Assembly: GCF_000247695.1 (NCBI RefSeq)
Contig: NW_004624783.1
Coordinates: 7,222,146 to 7,286,145 of the forward strand
Length of the DNA: 64,000 bases
Reading direction: 5' to 3'
Source of the DNA: Heterocephalus glaber
Lineage: Eukaryota > Chordata > Mammalia > Rodentia > Bathyergidae
Shown here: positions 1 through 46,343 of the stretch, piece by piece
How the letters are laid out: the number at the start of each line of letters is the position of its first letter
Position numbering within the stretch: position 1 is the first letter of the stretch
Notes under the pieces: generated by a model
The model's database searches: none
Told to the model about the DNA's origin: nothing
The model's input: the letters and a program-made list of their open reading frames with translations, nothing else
Made by a program: the position numbers and the translations under genes

Positions 1-35965
<35,965 letters not shown>

Positions 35966-35996
35966 CTCATACTCCTACACTGTGCCTGTCACCCAG
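35966..35996 (+). other. TNPO3: TNPO3 3' UTR, first part (spliced)
   Basis: 31 nt between the stop and the donor CAG|gtgagt. The distance to the exon junction is below the ~50-55 nt usually needed to trigger nonsense-mediated decay, so the normal transcript should be stable. Confidence 0.85.
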
Positions 35997-36149
35997 GTGA
36001 GTGATACATATTTCCAGCTTTCTATAGCTAGCGTCAGAGAAGGACTCAGAGTGAACCGTGCTAAGAGCTGAGAAATGCAGGATCAGGGCAGCCAGATAAT
36101 TGTCAGTGTGTTTGGATGCCATTTTCTCCTCCATAAGAAAGTTAATTTT

Positions 36150-36238
36150 GGGGCGGGGATTTAGCTCAGTGGTTCCACCGTCTGCCTTGCAAGCTCAAGG
36201 TCCTGAGTTCGATCCCTGGTACCAAAAAAAAAAAAAAA
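36150..36238 (+). repeat. ID-like SINE in the TNPO3 3' UTR intron
   Basis: GGCGGGGATTTAGCTCAGTG ... GTTCGATCCCTGGTACC plus A16; AGAAAGTTAAT on both sides. Confidence 0.92.
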
Positions 36239-36914
36239 AGAAAAGAAAGTTAATATTGCAGAATGTATCAAAAACTTCCTTCCCTCTTCCCCTTTAAGAC
36301 ACTTCTAGGATGATAAGTGTGTGGGGCAACAAATAAGTACTTTTAACCTGGCTACTTTGGTGAAAAGAATGCTGAGCATCTGATCTAAAGTTGACTGTGA
36401 TGCATGGCATCAGTCTCCTAAGACTAAGACTGAACACATTTAACAGGCCAGGAGCTTGTTCTTCCGCTTCTTTTGAGTGCTGAAATGCGAGGTTTTTACC
36501 AGGGCAGGAGTTTCGGGAGAGGAGTAGTCTCTTTGGCTAGCTCCTGCTGGTTGGTTTTCTCATTGCGCTTCCTGTCTGTTGATTCTGCTGCAAAACAAGT
36601 TTAGCTGAGGAATGGTCTGGATAGTGGAGTTTGGGTGCTGGTTTCTTGGCTTGAGAGGGAAAAAAGCAACCTCTTCTAAGCCCATCCTTTAATGTCTAAG
36701 GAGAGTTTACTCTCTCAGGCCACAGTTCTCTCTGAATTTGTGGTACTCACTGAGGGTTTCTATGATAAACATGTTAATAGGTCAAAATGACATTCAGCAG
36801 TGCCTTGCCACACCATTACTAAAGTTTAGTTCTTTAATGAGTATCATTTGTTATCATCAGGGTTTGCATGTGTGTACCTCAGAGGGCTGTTTGTGGACAG
36901 CTGCAAGATGTTCA

Positions 36915-37080
36915 TAGCTAACATTTATTGAACCCTTACTAGGTGTCAGGCGCTACTTTGTGTACTTTGTATGTACCTCATACAGTCCTCTGGGTTAGTT
37001 ATTATTACAGTTCTCATTTTGCAAGTGAGGAAATTGAAGTTGAAAGAAGTTTAACAATTGTCTGATGTCAACAGGTAATA
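36915..37080 (+). repeat. Old MIR/L2-class fragment
   Basis: CATTTATTGAACCCTTACTA, GTGTCAGGCGCTACTTTGTG and CATTTTGCAAGTGAGGAAAT in the order usual for this old repeat. Confidence 0.6.
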
Positions 37081-37130
37081 ATTGGGGGAACCAGAATTCA
37101 AATGTAGACATTTCAGTACCAAAGTCCTTA

Positions 37131-37260
37131 CTTTTTTGGTGGGGGAGGGTGAAACAGGGTCTCACTATTGTAACCCAGGCTGGCCTTGAACTCACAATGA
37201 TCCTTCTTCCGTGGCCTCCCATACATTGGGCTTACAGACTTGTGCCACCACGTCCAGCCA
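37131..37260 (-). repeat. B1 SINE with target duplication
   Basis: GAAACAGGGTCTCACTATTG ... TGTGCCACCACGTCCAGCC; AAAGTCCTTACTTTT on both sides. Confidence 0.9.
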
Positions 37261-37729
37261 AAGTCCTTACTTTTAGCCATTCCATTTAATTTAATACCTC
37301 TCCACACTAGTATTTCCCTAGAGTCCTAAGTCAGTGGTTTTCCAACACTTGTTGGTAGGCAAAGCCTCCTTTCAAAATAAAATCTTACACGAAACCTCAA
37401 TAATTAATGGGCTAAAGTGGAGCTTTTCTGGGTAGTTTGGAATGGGAGATATGAACCTTGCTGGCTCACTCTTGACCCGCCCCCCCGCCACAGCATCCCT
37501 GCTTTCTGCAGTCCTCTCAGCATTGGAGATGCACTGAGGACAGTGTTTCATGAAAGAAATTGCATCTTTGAAATTACAAGCTTGAAAAATCCAAGTTTTT
37601 TTAAACTGAGTTTTTGTGGCAGTCCAGAATGACAGTACCTGAGCAAGTGTAGAAAGCTACCTCGAAGTTGCTTTCATGCAGTACTATCTTCTGGAGCACA
37701 GTTATTGACTGTCTTTTCTCTTTTGTCAG

Positions 37730-38868
37730 GAATGTCTTTTTAAATTAGAAGACAGGAAGAAAACAAAACCCAGACTGTGTCCCACAATCAGAAACCTCCG
37801 TTGTGGCAGAGGGGCCTTCACTGCCCCCAGGGCATCCCGCCAGACAGGGAGAGACTCCAGCCTTCCAGGCATCCTGAGGAGTTCCTGTTTGGGGATGTGA
37901 GGGGAAATCAGCCCGGTTTTCAAAAGATGGCTGCAGCCTGTCCAGCATGGTGGGAGGGGAGCTGTTTTCCTGGTGAACTTGTTTCTAAAAGGAAAAATAA
38001 TTTTAGGGAAATAAAAAAAGGAAAAAAAAAAAAGGAAAGAAAACTAAACGGAAACATTCACCTGGTAGCAAATGATGGATGTACACACCCTCACCCACTA
38101 ATGTGCAGTACACACACAGAAAACCAAAAGTGAGGATTTTCTGTGAGACAAAAACTTTCGCTTAGGAAAATTGTGGAATGTGTATTAAATAGCTGCAAAC
38201 GAAAGTAAAGGATCAGGGTCATCTCTGAAGGTTTTCTATTGTTTTGTCTTCTTTCCCTCTCCTACCCTCCCTTCTTCCCCTTCCCTTTCCTTTTAACACA
38301 AATGAATTTTTAAAAAATCCCTCCTTCCTGTTTCTTCCCCCTCTTAGAGTTGTTCCAATGAGCCTGTTCTGCTTTATATCATGGTCACATTGCTACTCAG
38401 GACCAGCCAAGGTCAAAATTCATATTCATGTAGAACCCAGCCTTGGCCCTGTTCATCTCTAAATCTCCTTCCAATCCACATGAGGTTGCTTTCAGCCTTG
38501 GAGAAAAGAGCCAAATTGGGGTGGGTAGGGTAGGATATAAATGTGTATTGTTTTAGTTTTTTTAAGGTTTTTTTAAAAGTGAAATCTTTACCCACATACA
38601 TGAAAGAAAAGGAGGGTGGGAGTATGAAGAAAAAATGTTTACAAAGCTAATTGTACTTCACTAAAAAGTGTGGACATGAATTGACTTCTGGGGGGTAAGG
38701 CTGAAGAGGGAACCCCAAAACAGATCCTAATGTTCTGAAGGAGTGCGGCCCTACACAGCCATTAGATGTGAGGGCACTGTTCTGTCTGGTGTTGTAGCCA
38801 TCTCAAGAACAAATCAACAGCAACAACAACAAAAAAGGAAAAACAATAAATTTTTAAAATTTACTAAG
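37730..38868 (+). other. TNPO3: TNPO3 final exon, 3' UTR
   Basis: A T-rich tract and tttgtcAG at 37728-37729 form a strong acceptor. The exon sequence downstream resembles the human TNPO3 3' UTR, including its purine-rich start and the following GC-rich block. The block is free of SINEs, unlike the introns, which fits exonic constraint. The end is set by AATAAA at 38845; the true cleavage site is a guess within about 30 nt. Confidence 0.75.
38845..38850 (+). terminator. TNPO3: Poly(A) signal AATAAA, TNPO3
   Basis: A canonical hexamer at the end of the SINE-free 3' UTR block, followed by a T-rich stretch (38872-38900) that could be the downstream element. An earlier AATAAA near 38006 lies in an A-rich run and could be a minor site. 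Confidence 0.6.
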
Positions 38869-39125
38869 TGTTTCCTTGTTTTACTTTATTTACTGCCTTG
38901 TAGCTCTGAAATGATTCACCTAGAGCAGCTGAGCAAGCATCCTTAGTTGGTACTTAGTAGATGTCTGGGCATGCCACAGACCCTCCAGGGAAGTAGCTCA
39001 TTCTGCATCCTTTAGTCTTCTAGTTCATCGCAAAGCTCCTCATGCTGCGTTCTCCCCTTCCATGCCATCTCTGGGAAAAGTGGTTCTCTCTACCACAGCT
39101 ACCTGAGTAGATTATTTGATTGATC

Positions 39126-39127
<2 letters not shown>

Positions 39128-39159
<32 letters not shown>
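39128..39159. repeat. (GT)n microsatellite
   Basis: About 16 GT units, next to an L1 fragment. Confidence 0.95.
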
Positions 39160-39162
<3 letters not shown>

Positions 39163-39425
39163 TTTATTAAAATATAATTGACAATACATTGCACATACTT
39201 AAGGTGTACAATTTGATAAGCTTTGACATATAATAAATATATCCATGAAACAAGACTGAATATACTCTTCACCCCCAAAATTTCCTTGAGCCGCTGGGTA
39301 ATCCCTCATTTCTGCCTTTTCCCATCCCCTACCATCAGGTAAACACTGGCCTGTTTCCTGGCTCTATAGATTAGTTTGTTCCTTTTACTTTGTATTCTAG
39401 AATGGGATCAAACAGTATATTATAG
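39163..39425 (-). repeat. Old L1 3' UTR fragment
   Basis: TTAAAATATAATTGACAATA, AAGGTGTACAATTTGATAAG and TCTAGAATGGGATCAAACAG follow the reversed 3' UTR of old L1s. Confidence 0.65.
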
Positions 39426-39792
39426 TAATTGGGTTTTCAGCTAATAATCTTGATGCTAAGCTGCATCTGTTTTGATACATCTGACAGTGTTGTTGGTTGT
39501 GACATTTCTCTGCTTTTCCTTTACCATGTAGGTCACTTTTAACTTGCTCACTGCTGGGCTTAAATCTTGAAGTTGCAGAACAATATTTGGAGTCAGTGAA
39601 ACAAGCCTTCCAGCATAAAATCAGTGGTACTCAGGTTTTACTCTAAAGAGACATTGTTAGACGGAGAGCAAAACACTTGAGTGTATGAGATAAAATTATC
39701 AGATCCTGGTCATCCCAGCCATCTGTTAAACCATATTAAACCTAATCTAACCCTGAAACAACCATTTGACTTTGTTTAAGGAATTTTACTTT

Positions 39793-39884
39793 TCTTTTTT
39801 GGTACTGGGAATCGAACTCAGGACCTTGTGCATACGAAGCAGGCTTCAGGCTGCAGAACCACTGAGCTAAATCCCCAGCTCCAG
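39793..39884 (-). repeat. ID-like SINE with target duplication
   Basis: GGTACTGGGAATCGAACTCA ... AAATCCCCAGC, with an extra CAGGCTGC inside; AGGAATTTTACTTTTCT / AGGAATTTTACTTTTCT flanks. Confidence 0.92.
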
Positions 39885-40009
39885 GAATTTTACTTTTCTC
39901 ACAGGAAGTTGTATCTAGGATTGAAAAACAAAGCCTTAATAACAACTCTGTCTAGCCACTGAAAAATAGCATGTAGGGTGCATGTCTGAGTTAATGTCAG
40001 GAATGTCTT

Positions 40010-40335
40010 TGGGGCCAGGGATTTAGCTCAGTGGCACCATGTTGGCCTCACAAGTGCAAGGTCATAAGTTTGATCCCCGGTACCAAAAAAAAAAAAAAAA
40101 GAATGTCCTGTCTACAGATGTAGCTATAGAAAGGTGACCCCTGTGTTGTTAATGCTTTGGAACTCACTGCTTTCTTTGAACCTTACAGATTTGAATAGGC
40201 TGTTAGAGCTGGGTGTGGTGGCACATGCTTGTAATTCCAGCACTTGAGAGGCTGAGGCAGGAGGATCACTGTGAGTTCGAGGCCACCCTGAACTACATAG
40301 TGAGACCTTGTTTCAAAAAACCAAAAACAAAAAAA
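40010..40335 (+). repeat. ID-like SINE and B1 SINE
   Basis: 40013-40102 ID (GGGCCAGGGATTTAGCTCAG ... GATCCCCGGTACC, A16, GAATGTC flanks). 40207-40335 B1 (AGCTGGGTGTGGTGGCACAT ... GACCTTGTTTC). Confidence 0.9.
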
Positions 40336-40632
40336 AGAAAGGGCTGTTTTAAAGCAGTCTTTTCTTTGTGTTCTTGCATGGCATTATATAGTGGAAGTAA
40401 AACAAGCATCTTTCTTGCATGTGTGCAGGTTAGCTGATCACACCTGAATTTACCTAAATCATCTCCCCACAGAACTATCTGTTTCATAATTGGATTAGCC
40501 AAGAAATTGTAGTCCTGCTTATGCGGAACACAAATCCCCCACTGGGAAAATTCCCATCAAGATTACTGAAAGGTGACTTCTAATTTTTATGTTCCTATTT
40601 AAAAGGAATGATTATAAAGATCAAAAACTGAT

Positions 40633-40718
40633 AGGGCTGGGGATAATAGCTCAGTGGCACCGTGCCTGCCTGGCAAGTGCAAGGTCCTGAGTTCAATCCC
40701 TGGTACCAAAAAAAAACC
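40633..40718 (+). repeat. ID-like SINE
   Basis: AGGGCTGGGGATAATAGCTC ... GTTCAATCCCTGGTACC; CTGATA on both sides. Confidence 0.88.
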
Positions 40719-41885
40719 TGATAAAGAAGTATACCTAAGACATAAAGGAACTTGGGCTTTTGAACCACATCACACCTCACAAATATAACGTACATGTCCT
40801 TTTTGTGTAGCTCTAGTTTAAGTGAATTCTCTTACAAAGATAAAAGCCAAGATCCAGAGAAGTTAAAAGTCTAAGAAAATGCAACAGGGTGTGCCCTTTT
40901 GGGATATATTACCAGCAAATCTGAAGTTGCTCCTTCAGTAAAATGGAAAGGCCATCAGTAGCTTTCTCTGCTCTACAAAGACTGAAAAGAAAAAAAAAAG
41001 ACTGAAAAGGGGTATGTTCTTGTGTTGTCAATGAAAAGCTGAGTGAGAGGAAGGAGTCTTGAATAAAAGGGAATACTTCATTGGATGAAAAGATGAAATT
41101 GGTGGAGAGGTGGAACTTGGAAGAAAAGAGACTCTTGGGTGCTGAAGAGATGGAGTCTAAGTAAACACCAGTAGAGGTCACTATCAAGAGCAGTGAATTG
41201 CAATGTACATAGTCCTGCTGGCTACTACAACACAAATAAAAAGTAACAGATTTGTTGTTTCATTTCTGTTTTATTTTTAGTCAAAAAGTTAAGTACAAAC
41301 CCAAGAGAGATTTTTTTTTTCTTTCCCAAGGAAGATTTTTGGCAGCTACTGGACCACCAGTGGTACTGGAGAATCAATTCACCAGTGGTCACGTGGTGCT
41401 TCCATAATCCTTCTACCCTCAGCCTCTCACTTCCACCAGGCATCCAGGGCTGCAAACTCAACTGCCTTCAGGAACAAAGCAAGTAATGAAAGGAGGGCAG
41501 CAGGCTGGGAGAGGATTGTATTGAGTTGGGGGAACTGTCTCAAGTTCTAGCTGATTATTGCCTTCAGGAAATATGAGAGAATGTTTCCATACTCACCAGT
41601 TTGAGAGAAGCGGGCAAAGATGTAAGACCTCAAATTTGAAAACATTGACAACTAATTTCATGTCAAGAGGAAATAGAATTGTACAGGCCAGTGTGAGGAA
41701 AAGATGCTAGCCTTTGTAAATGAAAGGTGAGACTAAAGATAAAAGGAGCTGTATAGAAAAGTACTTCATTCTAGTTAGTAATTTCTTAAGGGGGGCACAG
41801 GTTAACCATTCTGAAGCCACTATATGTATAGAAAAGCAGGGGAGGGTAACTTTACAGTGGAAGAACTGTGTCTAAATCATGCTGA

Positions 41886-41887
<2 letters not shown>

Positions 41888-41939
<52 letters not shown>
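41888..41939. repeat. (GT)n microsatellite
   Basis: About 25 GT units uninterrupted, the longest simple repeat in the window and likely polymorphic. The nearby GCACCACTGAGCCACATCCC is a decayed ID piece. Confidence 0.95.
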
Positions 41940-42269
41940 TGCTGGCTTGCACCACTGAGCCACATCCCAAATTTAGTGATGTTCTGATTAATGCCAACTG
42001 TATTCAAAGCCATCAATACCAATAAAAACGAGAAAGTCAAACTTATCACAGACCAAAGGAGGTGAAGATTGATGACAAATGTAATATCTCAGATAGGATC
42101 CTGGAACCAAAAAAGGAGGAAAACTGATGAAACTGGGATAAAAAATAGTTTAATAACTATGTATCCATATAGTTTTATTAGTTGTGATACATAGTAACAT
42201 GTTAGCAACTGGGGGTATGGTGTGGGACATACAAGAACTCCTAGCAACTTTTCCATAAATCCAAAAGTA

Positions 42270-42355
42270 TTTTTTTGTTGTTTGTTTTTGAGACAAGGTT
42301 TTGCCTCAGCCTCCCAAGTGTTGGGATTACAGGTATGCACCACCATGCCTGGCTA
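42270..42355 (-). repeat. B1 SINE with internal deletion
   Basis: GAGACAAGGTTTTGCCTCAG jumps from the tail-side block straight to CCTCCCAAGTGTTGGGATTA, losing the duplicated middle. Confidence 0.8.
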
Positions 42356-42825
42356 AACTATTTTTTTTCTTCAATTCTTTATTGGTACAATTTTGGTATA
42401 CAATACATTTAGATTTATCATTGGGATCTTGTGCCTTTACATAATGTGTCTTGGTTCTAATTTTTTCCCCGTTCCCCTGCCCTACCTTCAACTCCTCTCC
42501 CCTCCCTATTTACAAAGACTTTGTTTCCATTTTTTCCTTTTCTCATATTTTTCCCTTTCTTTTCTCTCCTTTCCCCTGCCCCTCCCTCTTCCCCTTCCCC
42601 TTTGGACCTTTTCTTCCTATTTCACGTTATCAATTATTCATTTTAATCCTTATTTACACTTTCGGTTTCTCACACCAGAGAAACTATTCGATATACAAGT
42701 GTGTCCTATTTATTTCACTTAACACTGTGGCTTCAGTGTGCATCCATTTAGCTATAAATGTCTCTAGTTTTTCATTCTTTATGGCTGAATAGTACTTCAT
42801 TTCATAAAAAAAAAAAAATCACATC

Positions 42826-42918
42826 TTTTTTTTTTTTTTTTGGTTCTGGGGATTGAACTCGGGACCTTGTGCCTTCGAGGCAGGTGGTGGAACCACTGAG
42901 CTAAATCCCCAGCCCCTG
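42826..42918 (-). repeat. ID-like SINE inside L1
   Basis: Poly-T, GGTTCTGGGGATTGAACTCG ... AAATCCCCAGCCCC; ACATCTT on both sides. Confidence 0.9.
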
Positions 42919-43021
42919 AGACATCTTCTTTGTCCAGTCACCAGTTAATGGGCACTTGGGCTGTTTCCAAGCTTTAGCTATTACAAACTGTGCCACTATA
43001 AACATGGGTGCACATATATCA

Positions 43022-43312
43022 CTATGGTGTGATTAATTCTTTTGGGAAGATACCCAGCAGGGGAATAGCTGGGTCAAATGGGACCTCTAATCCTAGTTTT
43101 TTGAGGTGTCTCCATACTGATTTCCACAGTGGTTGCACCAGTCTGCACTCCCACCAACAATGGAGCAGGGTTCCTTTCTCCTCACACCCCCACCAGCATT
43201 TGTTATTGGCTGATTTCTTGATAGCAGCCATTGTTTCTGGGGTGAGCTGGAATCTCAGTGTTGTTTTCATCTGCATCTCTCGAATGACCAGTGATGTTGA
43301 ACATTTTTTCAT
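43022..43312 (-). pseudogene. L1 ORF2 C-terminal remnant
   Basis: A 96-codon open stretch matching the cysteine-rich C-terminal segment of L1 ORF2 ([20 protein letters not shown]..., [20 protein letters not shown]..., [15 protein letters not shown]). The reverse transcriptase and endonuclease parts are absent, so it is a dead 5'-truncated copy. Confidence 0.88.
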
Positions 43313-43404
43313 ATGTTTATTTGCCTTTTAGTTCTTAGTCTGAGAAATGTCTGTTCATTTCAGGTGCCCATTTTTGAATTGGGTCTTTAAATTTGGGAGG
43401 TCTG

Positions 43405-43512
43405 GGCCGAGGATTTAATTCAGTGGCACCGCCCTTACCTCGAAAGCACAACGTCCTAAGTTGGATGGATCCTTGGTACCATAAATAAATAAATAAGTAA
43501 ATAAATAATAAA
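43405..43512 (+). repeat. ID-like SINE inside L1, (TAAA)n tail
   Basis: GGCCGAGGATTTAATTCAGT ... CCTTGGTACC then an ATAAATAAATAA tail; AAATTTGGGAGGTCTG on both sides (16 bp). Confidence 0.93.
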
Positions 43513-43642
43513 TTTGGGAGGTCTGATTTTTTTTTTAAGTTCTTTATATATTCAAGATAGTAGTCCTTTGTCTGAGGTACAGCTGGTAAGAATTTTTTCC
43601 CACATTGTAAGTTGTCTCTTAGCTCCGTTGGAAATATTTTTA

Positions 43643-43935
43643 AATTTTACTCACTTATTTAGCCTGCTGGCCATGCAAAGTATGCGCTTTACCATAGAGC
43701 TATACTCCCAACCCTGTTTTGTTTTTTTAAATCTACACTGGCCAAATATGAAAAGGTTCCTACCCTGGCTCATAGTGAGAAATGCACTGAAATACTATCT
43801 CTCACCTGTCAAACTACAGAAGTCCGAACAGTTGACAGTATAGTCTGCTTTTTTTTTGGTACTGGAGATAGAACTTGGGTCCTTGCGCTTGCGAGGCAGG
43901 CGGTGCAACCACTGAGCTAAATCCCCGGCCCTGAG
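43643..43935 (-). repeat. Old ID-like fragment and younger ID-like SINE
   Basis: 43643-43717 decayed (CATAGAGCTATACTCCCAAC). 43850-43935 well preserved (GGTACTGGAGATAGAACTTG ... AAATCCCCGGCCC). Confidence 0.82.
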
Positions 43936-44227
43936 GCTGTAGGAAAACAAGACACTCCTCCATATGTGTGGAATTTTTCCCACTACCTCACAAAATGACA
44001 TTTATTTTTTGGCTCAGAATCTGAATTTTAGGTCCAATAGATATTTAGGGCTAATAGATACCTGAAACAGAATCCAGGGTCCAGATCTAAGTAATAATTT
44101 ATAGGAAATACAAGAGACAAAATGAGATGCAATCTAAAACTGTACTGTTTTACCAAATTGAAAGGGTGTAAAATTCAAATCATCTTAAAATTTAAACTAG
44201 ATTTTTGATAAAAATTAATTTCTTCAG

Positions 44228-44430
44228 GGGCTAGAGGTATAACTCAGTGCTAGAGAGCACTCTCAAGTCAGTCCCTATTTTCTCACACGTTTGTTTTTGT
44301 TTTTAGAGACAGGGTCTTGCTATGTATTCCAGGCTGGCCTCGAACTCTCAGCAATCCTCCTGCCTCAACCTCCCTCACACAAAAAAAAAAAAAAAATTTT
44401 TTTTTTTGGTACCAGGGATCAAACTAGAAA
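44228..44430. repeat. Truncated ID, B1 and ID pieces
   Basis: 44228-44278 ID 5' half (+), 44290-44400 antisense B1 lacking its 5' end, 44402-44428 antisense ID 3' end only (GGTACCAGGGATCAAAC). A cluster damaged by deletions. Confidence 0.7.
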
Positions 44431-44587
44431 AAACTTTTTTATACATATAATTTTATTATGATCATGGTTATAATTAATTTTCCTACCTCCTAAATGCTGT
44501 TCAGAGGAAGCCTCACACAAAAAATTAATCTCTTCTCAGGAGGTACGATAATGACAAGTTTTATTTTTTAGAATATTGTCTTGCCTT

Positions 44588-44745
44588 GAGCAGAGTGCTC
44601 ACCTGGCATGTGTGAAGCCCTTGGTTTGATCCCCAGCACCACAAAATTTTTTTTCCCCCAGTACCAGGGATCAAGCTCAGGGCCTTGTGCTTGCGAGGCA
44701 GGCGTGGTGCCACTGAACTAAATCCCTGGCCCTAGCACCACAAAA
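44588..44745. repeat. Old ID-like SINE (+) hit by a younger ID-like SINE (-)
   Basis: The older copy ends TTTGATCCCCAGCACCACAA. The younger antisense copy (about 44650-44733, GTACCAGGGATCAAGCTCAG ... CTGGCCC) is inserted in its tail, repeating TAGCACCACAAAA / AGCACCACAAAA. Confidence 0.85.
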
Positions 44746-44976
44746 AATTTTTTAAAAGGAAAGTCTTTGTCTTTTAGAGATATATGCTTAATATTTACAC
44801 ATAAAATGTTATTTCTAGGACTTGCTTCAAAATAATCTCAAGGAGGCTATGGTATAGATAGGTGTTTAGATGAGAAAGATGAACTATGAATTGCTAATTG
44901 TTAGAACTGCTACATGGAGATTTCATACCATTCTTCCTATTTTTGCAAATGTTTAAAATTTTATATAATAAAAAGA

Positions 44977-45118
44977 CCCGAGTGTCATGGTACATGCTTG
45001 TAATCCCAGCACTTGGGAGGCTGAGGAAGGATTGCCTTGAGTTCAAGGCCAGCCTGGGCTACACAGTGAGTTCTAGGCCAGCCAGAGCTATGTAGCAACA
45101 CCCTGTCATAAAAACAAA
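44977..45118 (+). repeat. B1 SINE
   Basis: CCCGAGTGTCATGGTACATG ... CAACACCCTGTC, with duplicated right half. Confidence 0.88.
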
Positions 45119-45529
45119 CGAGCAAATAAATAAGATAAAATAACAATAGATTGTTCAAGCCAGAAAATTACACCTGTGAGCTAGATTCAGATGATAGGCT
45201 ACCAATTTACATGTAGTTTCCTAACATAATAGCATATAAAAATGAGGATAACAGATTGTAATGATCCCAAACAATGGGAAATCTGGACAGCTTTTCAGAC
45301 TGCACATTTAAAATTCCACACCATTGCCTCAGCCATCTTCCTCCTGGAAGCAAAGCCAGCCAGGTGAGTGTTGGTGAAGGCCCAGCTTACTTAATGACTG
45401 GAAGGCAGGCAGTCCCCATGCTAGTGGCCCAAGCCAGAGAACAGGTGTTGGAGAGGGGCCAGCTGGTACCTGAGAGGCTGAAAGAACAGCATGGAGATTA
45501 CAGGCACTGGAGAAAGTAAAGAACCAGCC

Positions 45530-46097
45530 AAGTGTGTTTTTTAACTTTTTAATCCAAAAATATATCTACTCTTTACTGCCAGATTCTTAAACTCTGAAGA
45601 AGGCAGCAGGTAGCTGCCAGCCTTAAGTGATGTCTAAAGGCTTATATTCATCTCAGGAGGGAGAAAGATGGGGAAGTGAGGCTCAAACTAGGGGACCTCC
45701 AAATCAGGCCCATGCCCTACAGAGGCCCTGCAGTGGGACCTGCCCCACAGTACTTCTCAGGCTTTTTTGCCAGAGGAAATGGGGCAACCACAAGAGTGGG
45801 CCACCCTGGGGCAATCCACCCTGTATATGTAGGCCCTACAGTGGGGGCATTCCTCCCCTGCTCAGGGAGACTGCTGGCTGGGTTTCTCCAGAGCCAGCGG
45901 AAGGAGCACAGGAGAGGCAGGCCAAAGGAGCCAGCCCTGCAAGCAAAGCTCTGCAGGGGGAACAGGCACATAGCCCTCTTCTTTTTCCTTGGCCTAAACC
46001 CACCTCAAGGAGATCCAGAGATTGGACTCTGCAGCCAGCCAGGCCTGCTGGGGCTACCATATTGCCTCATCAGTCTGTACAGCCACTACCCACCCCA
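45530..46097 (-). other. IRF5: IRF5 3' UTR
   Basis: About 565 nt below the stop, GC-rich and free of SINEs, ending near an ATTAAA hexamer. The length is close to that of the short human IRF5 3' UTR isoform. Several accidental open frames cross this block on both strands; none matches a known protein. Confidence 0.7.
45548..45553 (-). terminator. IRF5: Poly(A) signal ATTAAA, IRF5
   Basis: Minus-strand ATTAAA about 545 nt past the stop, in an A/T-rich patch ending the GC-rich 3' UTR. Human IRF5 has its polymorphic proximal poly(A) signal at about the same distance. Confidence 0.55.
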
Positions 46098-46343
46098 TTA
46101 TTGCATGCCAACGGGGTGCATGGGCCAGGGCCCTTGGCCAGCACTCAAGCCTGCCACAGGAGGGCCATGGGCCATAGGCTGCAACTGCTGCTGGGCCTGC
46201 CAGATGTGATGGAGCTCCTTAAACTGCTCCACCATGCGATCTTTGAGGTCTGGGTTTGAGATCTGCAGTCGGATGCTGTCAGCTGACCAAGAAAACTCTC
46301 CTGAGAACATCTCCAGAAGTAACCGTGCTGCAACAGGCACCAC
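46098..46343 (-). CDS. IRF5: IRF5 last exon, regulatory tail and stop
   Basis: [20 protein letters not shown]..., then [20 protein letters not shown]... to [11 protein letters not shown] and TAA at 46100-46098. It holds the serine-containing regulatory segment ([12 protein letters not shown]) whose phosphorylation releases autoinhibition in human IRF5. GEFSWS has Phe for human Leu. Confidence 0.95.
   Translation of the reverse strand: MVPVAARLLLEMFSGEFSWSADSIRLQISNPDLKDRMVEQFKELHHIWQAQQQLQPMAHGPPVAGLSAGQGPWPMHPVGMQ

Larger units (their letters stand above)
42360..43640 (-). repeat. L1 3' end, antisense (3' UTR plus ORF2 C-terminus)
   Basis: The pyrimidine-rich 42430-42620 block is the reversed purine-rich L1 3' UTR. 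43022-43312 encodes the ORF2 C-terminal region; 43514-43640 continues into ORF2. Split by ID SINEs at 42826 and 43405. The better-preserved frame implies a younger age than the L1 at 26320. Confidence 0.88.
38870..45530. other. TNPO3-IRF5 convergent intergenic spacer
   Basis: About 6.7 kb between the two poly(A) sites, mostly L1, SINE and microsatellite sequence. 40840-41870, 44000-44220 and 45120-45530 look single-copy. No exon or RNA gene is recognised. Confidence 0.7.

Noticed and set aside
41888..41939. CRISPR-like or tandem regulatory array
   Set aside because: It is a plain GT microsatellite; CRISPR arrays are not expected in vertebrate DNA.
45627..46259. 210-codon plus-strand frame
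   Set aside because: It lies antisense over the IRF5 3' UTR and last coding exon; composition is explained by GC content and the opposite-strand gene.
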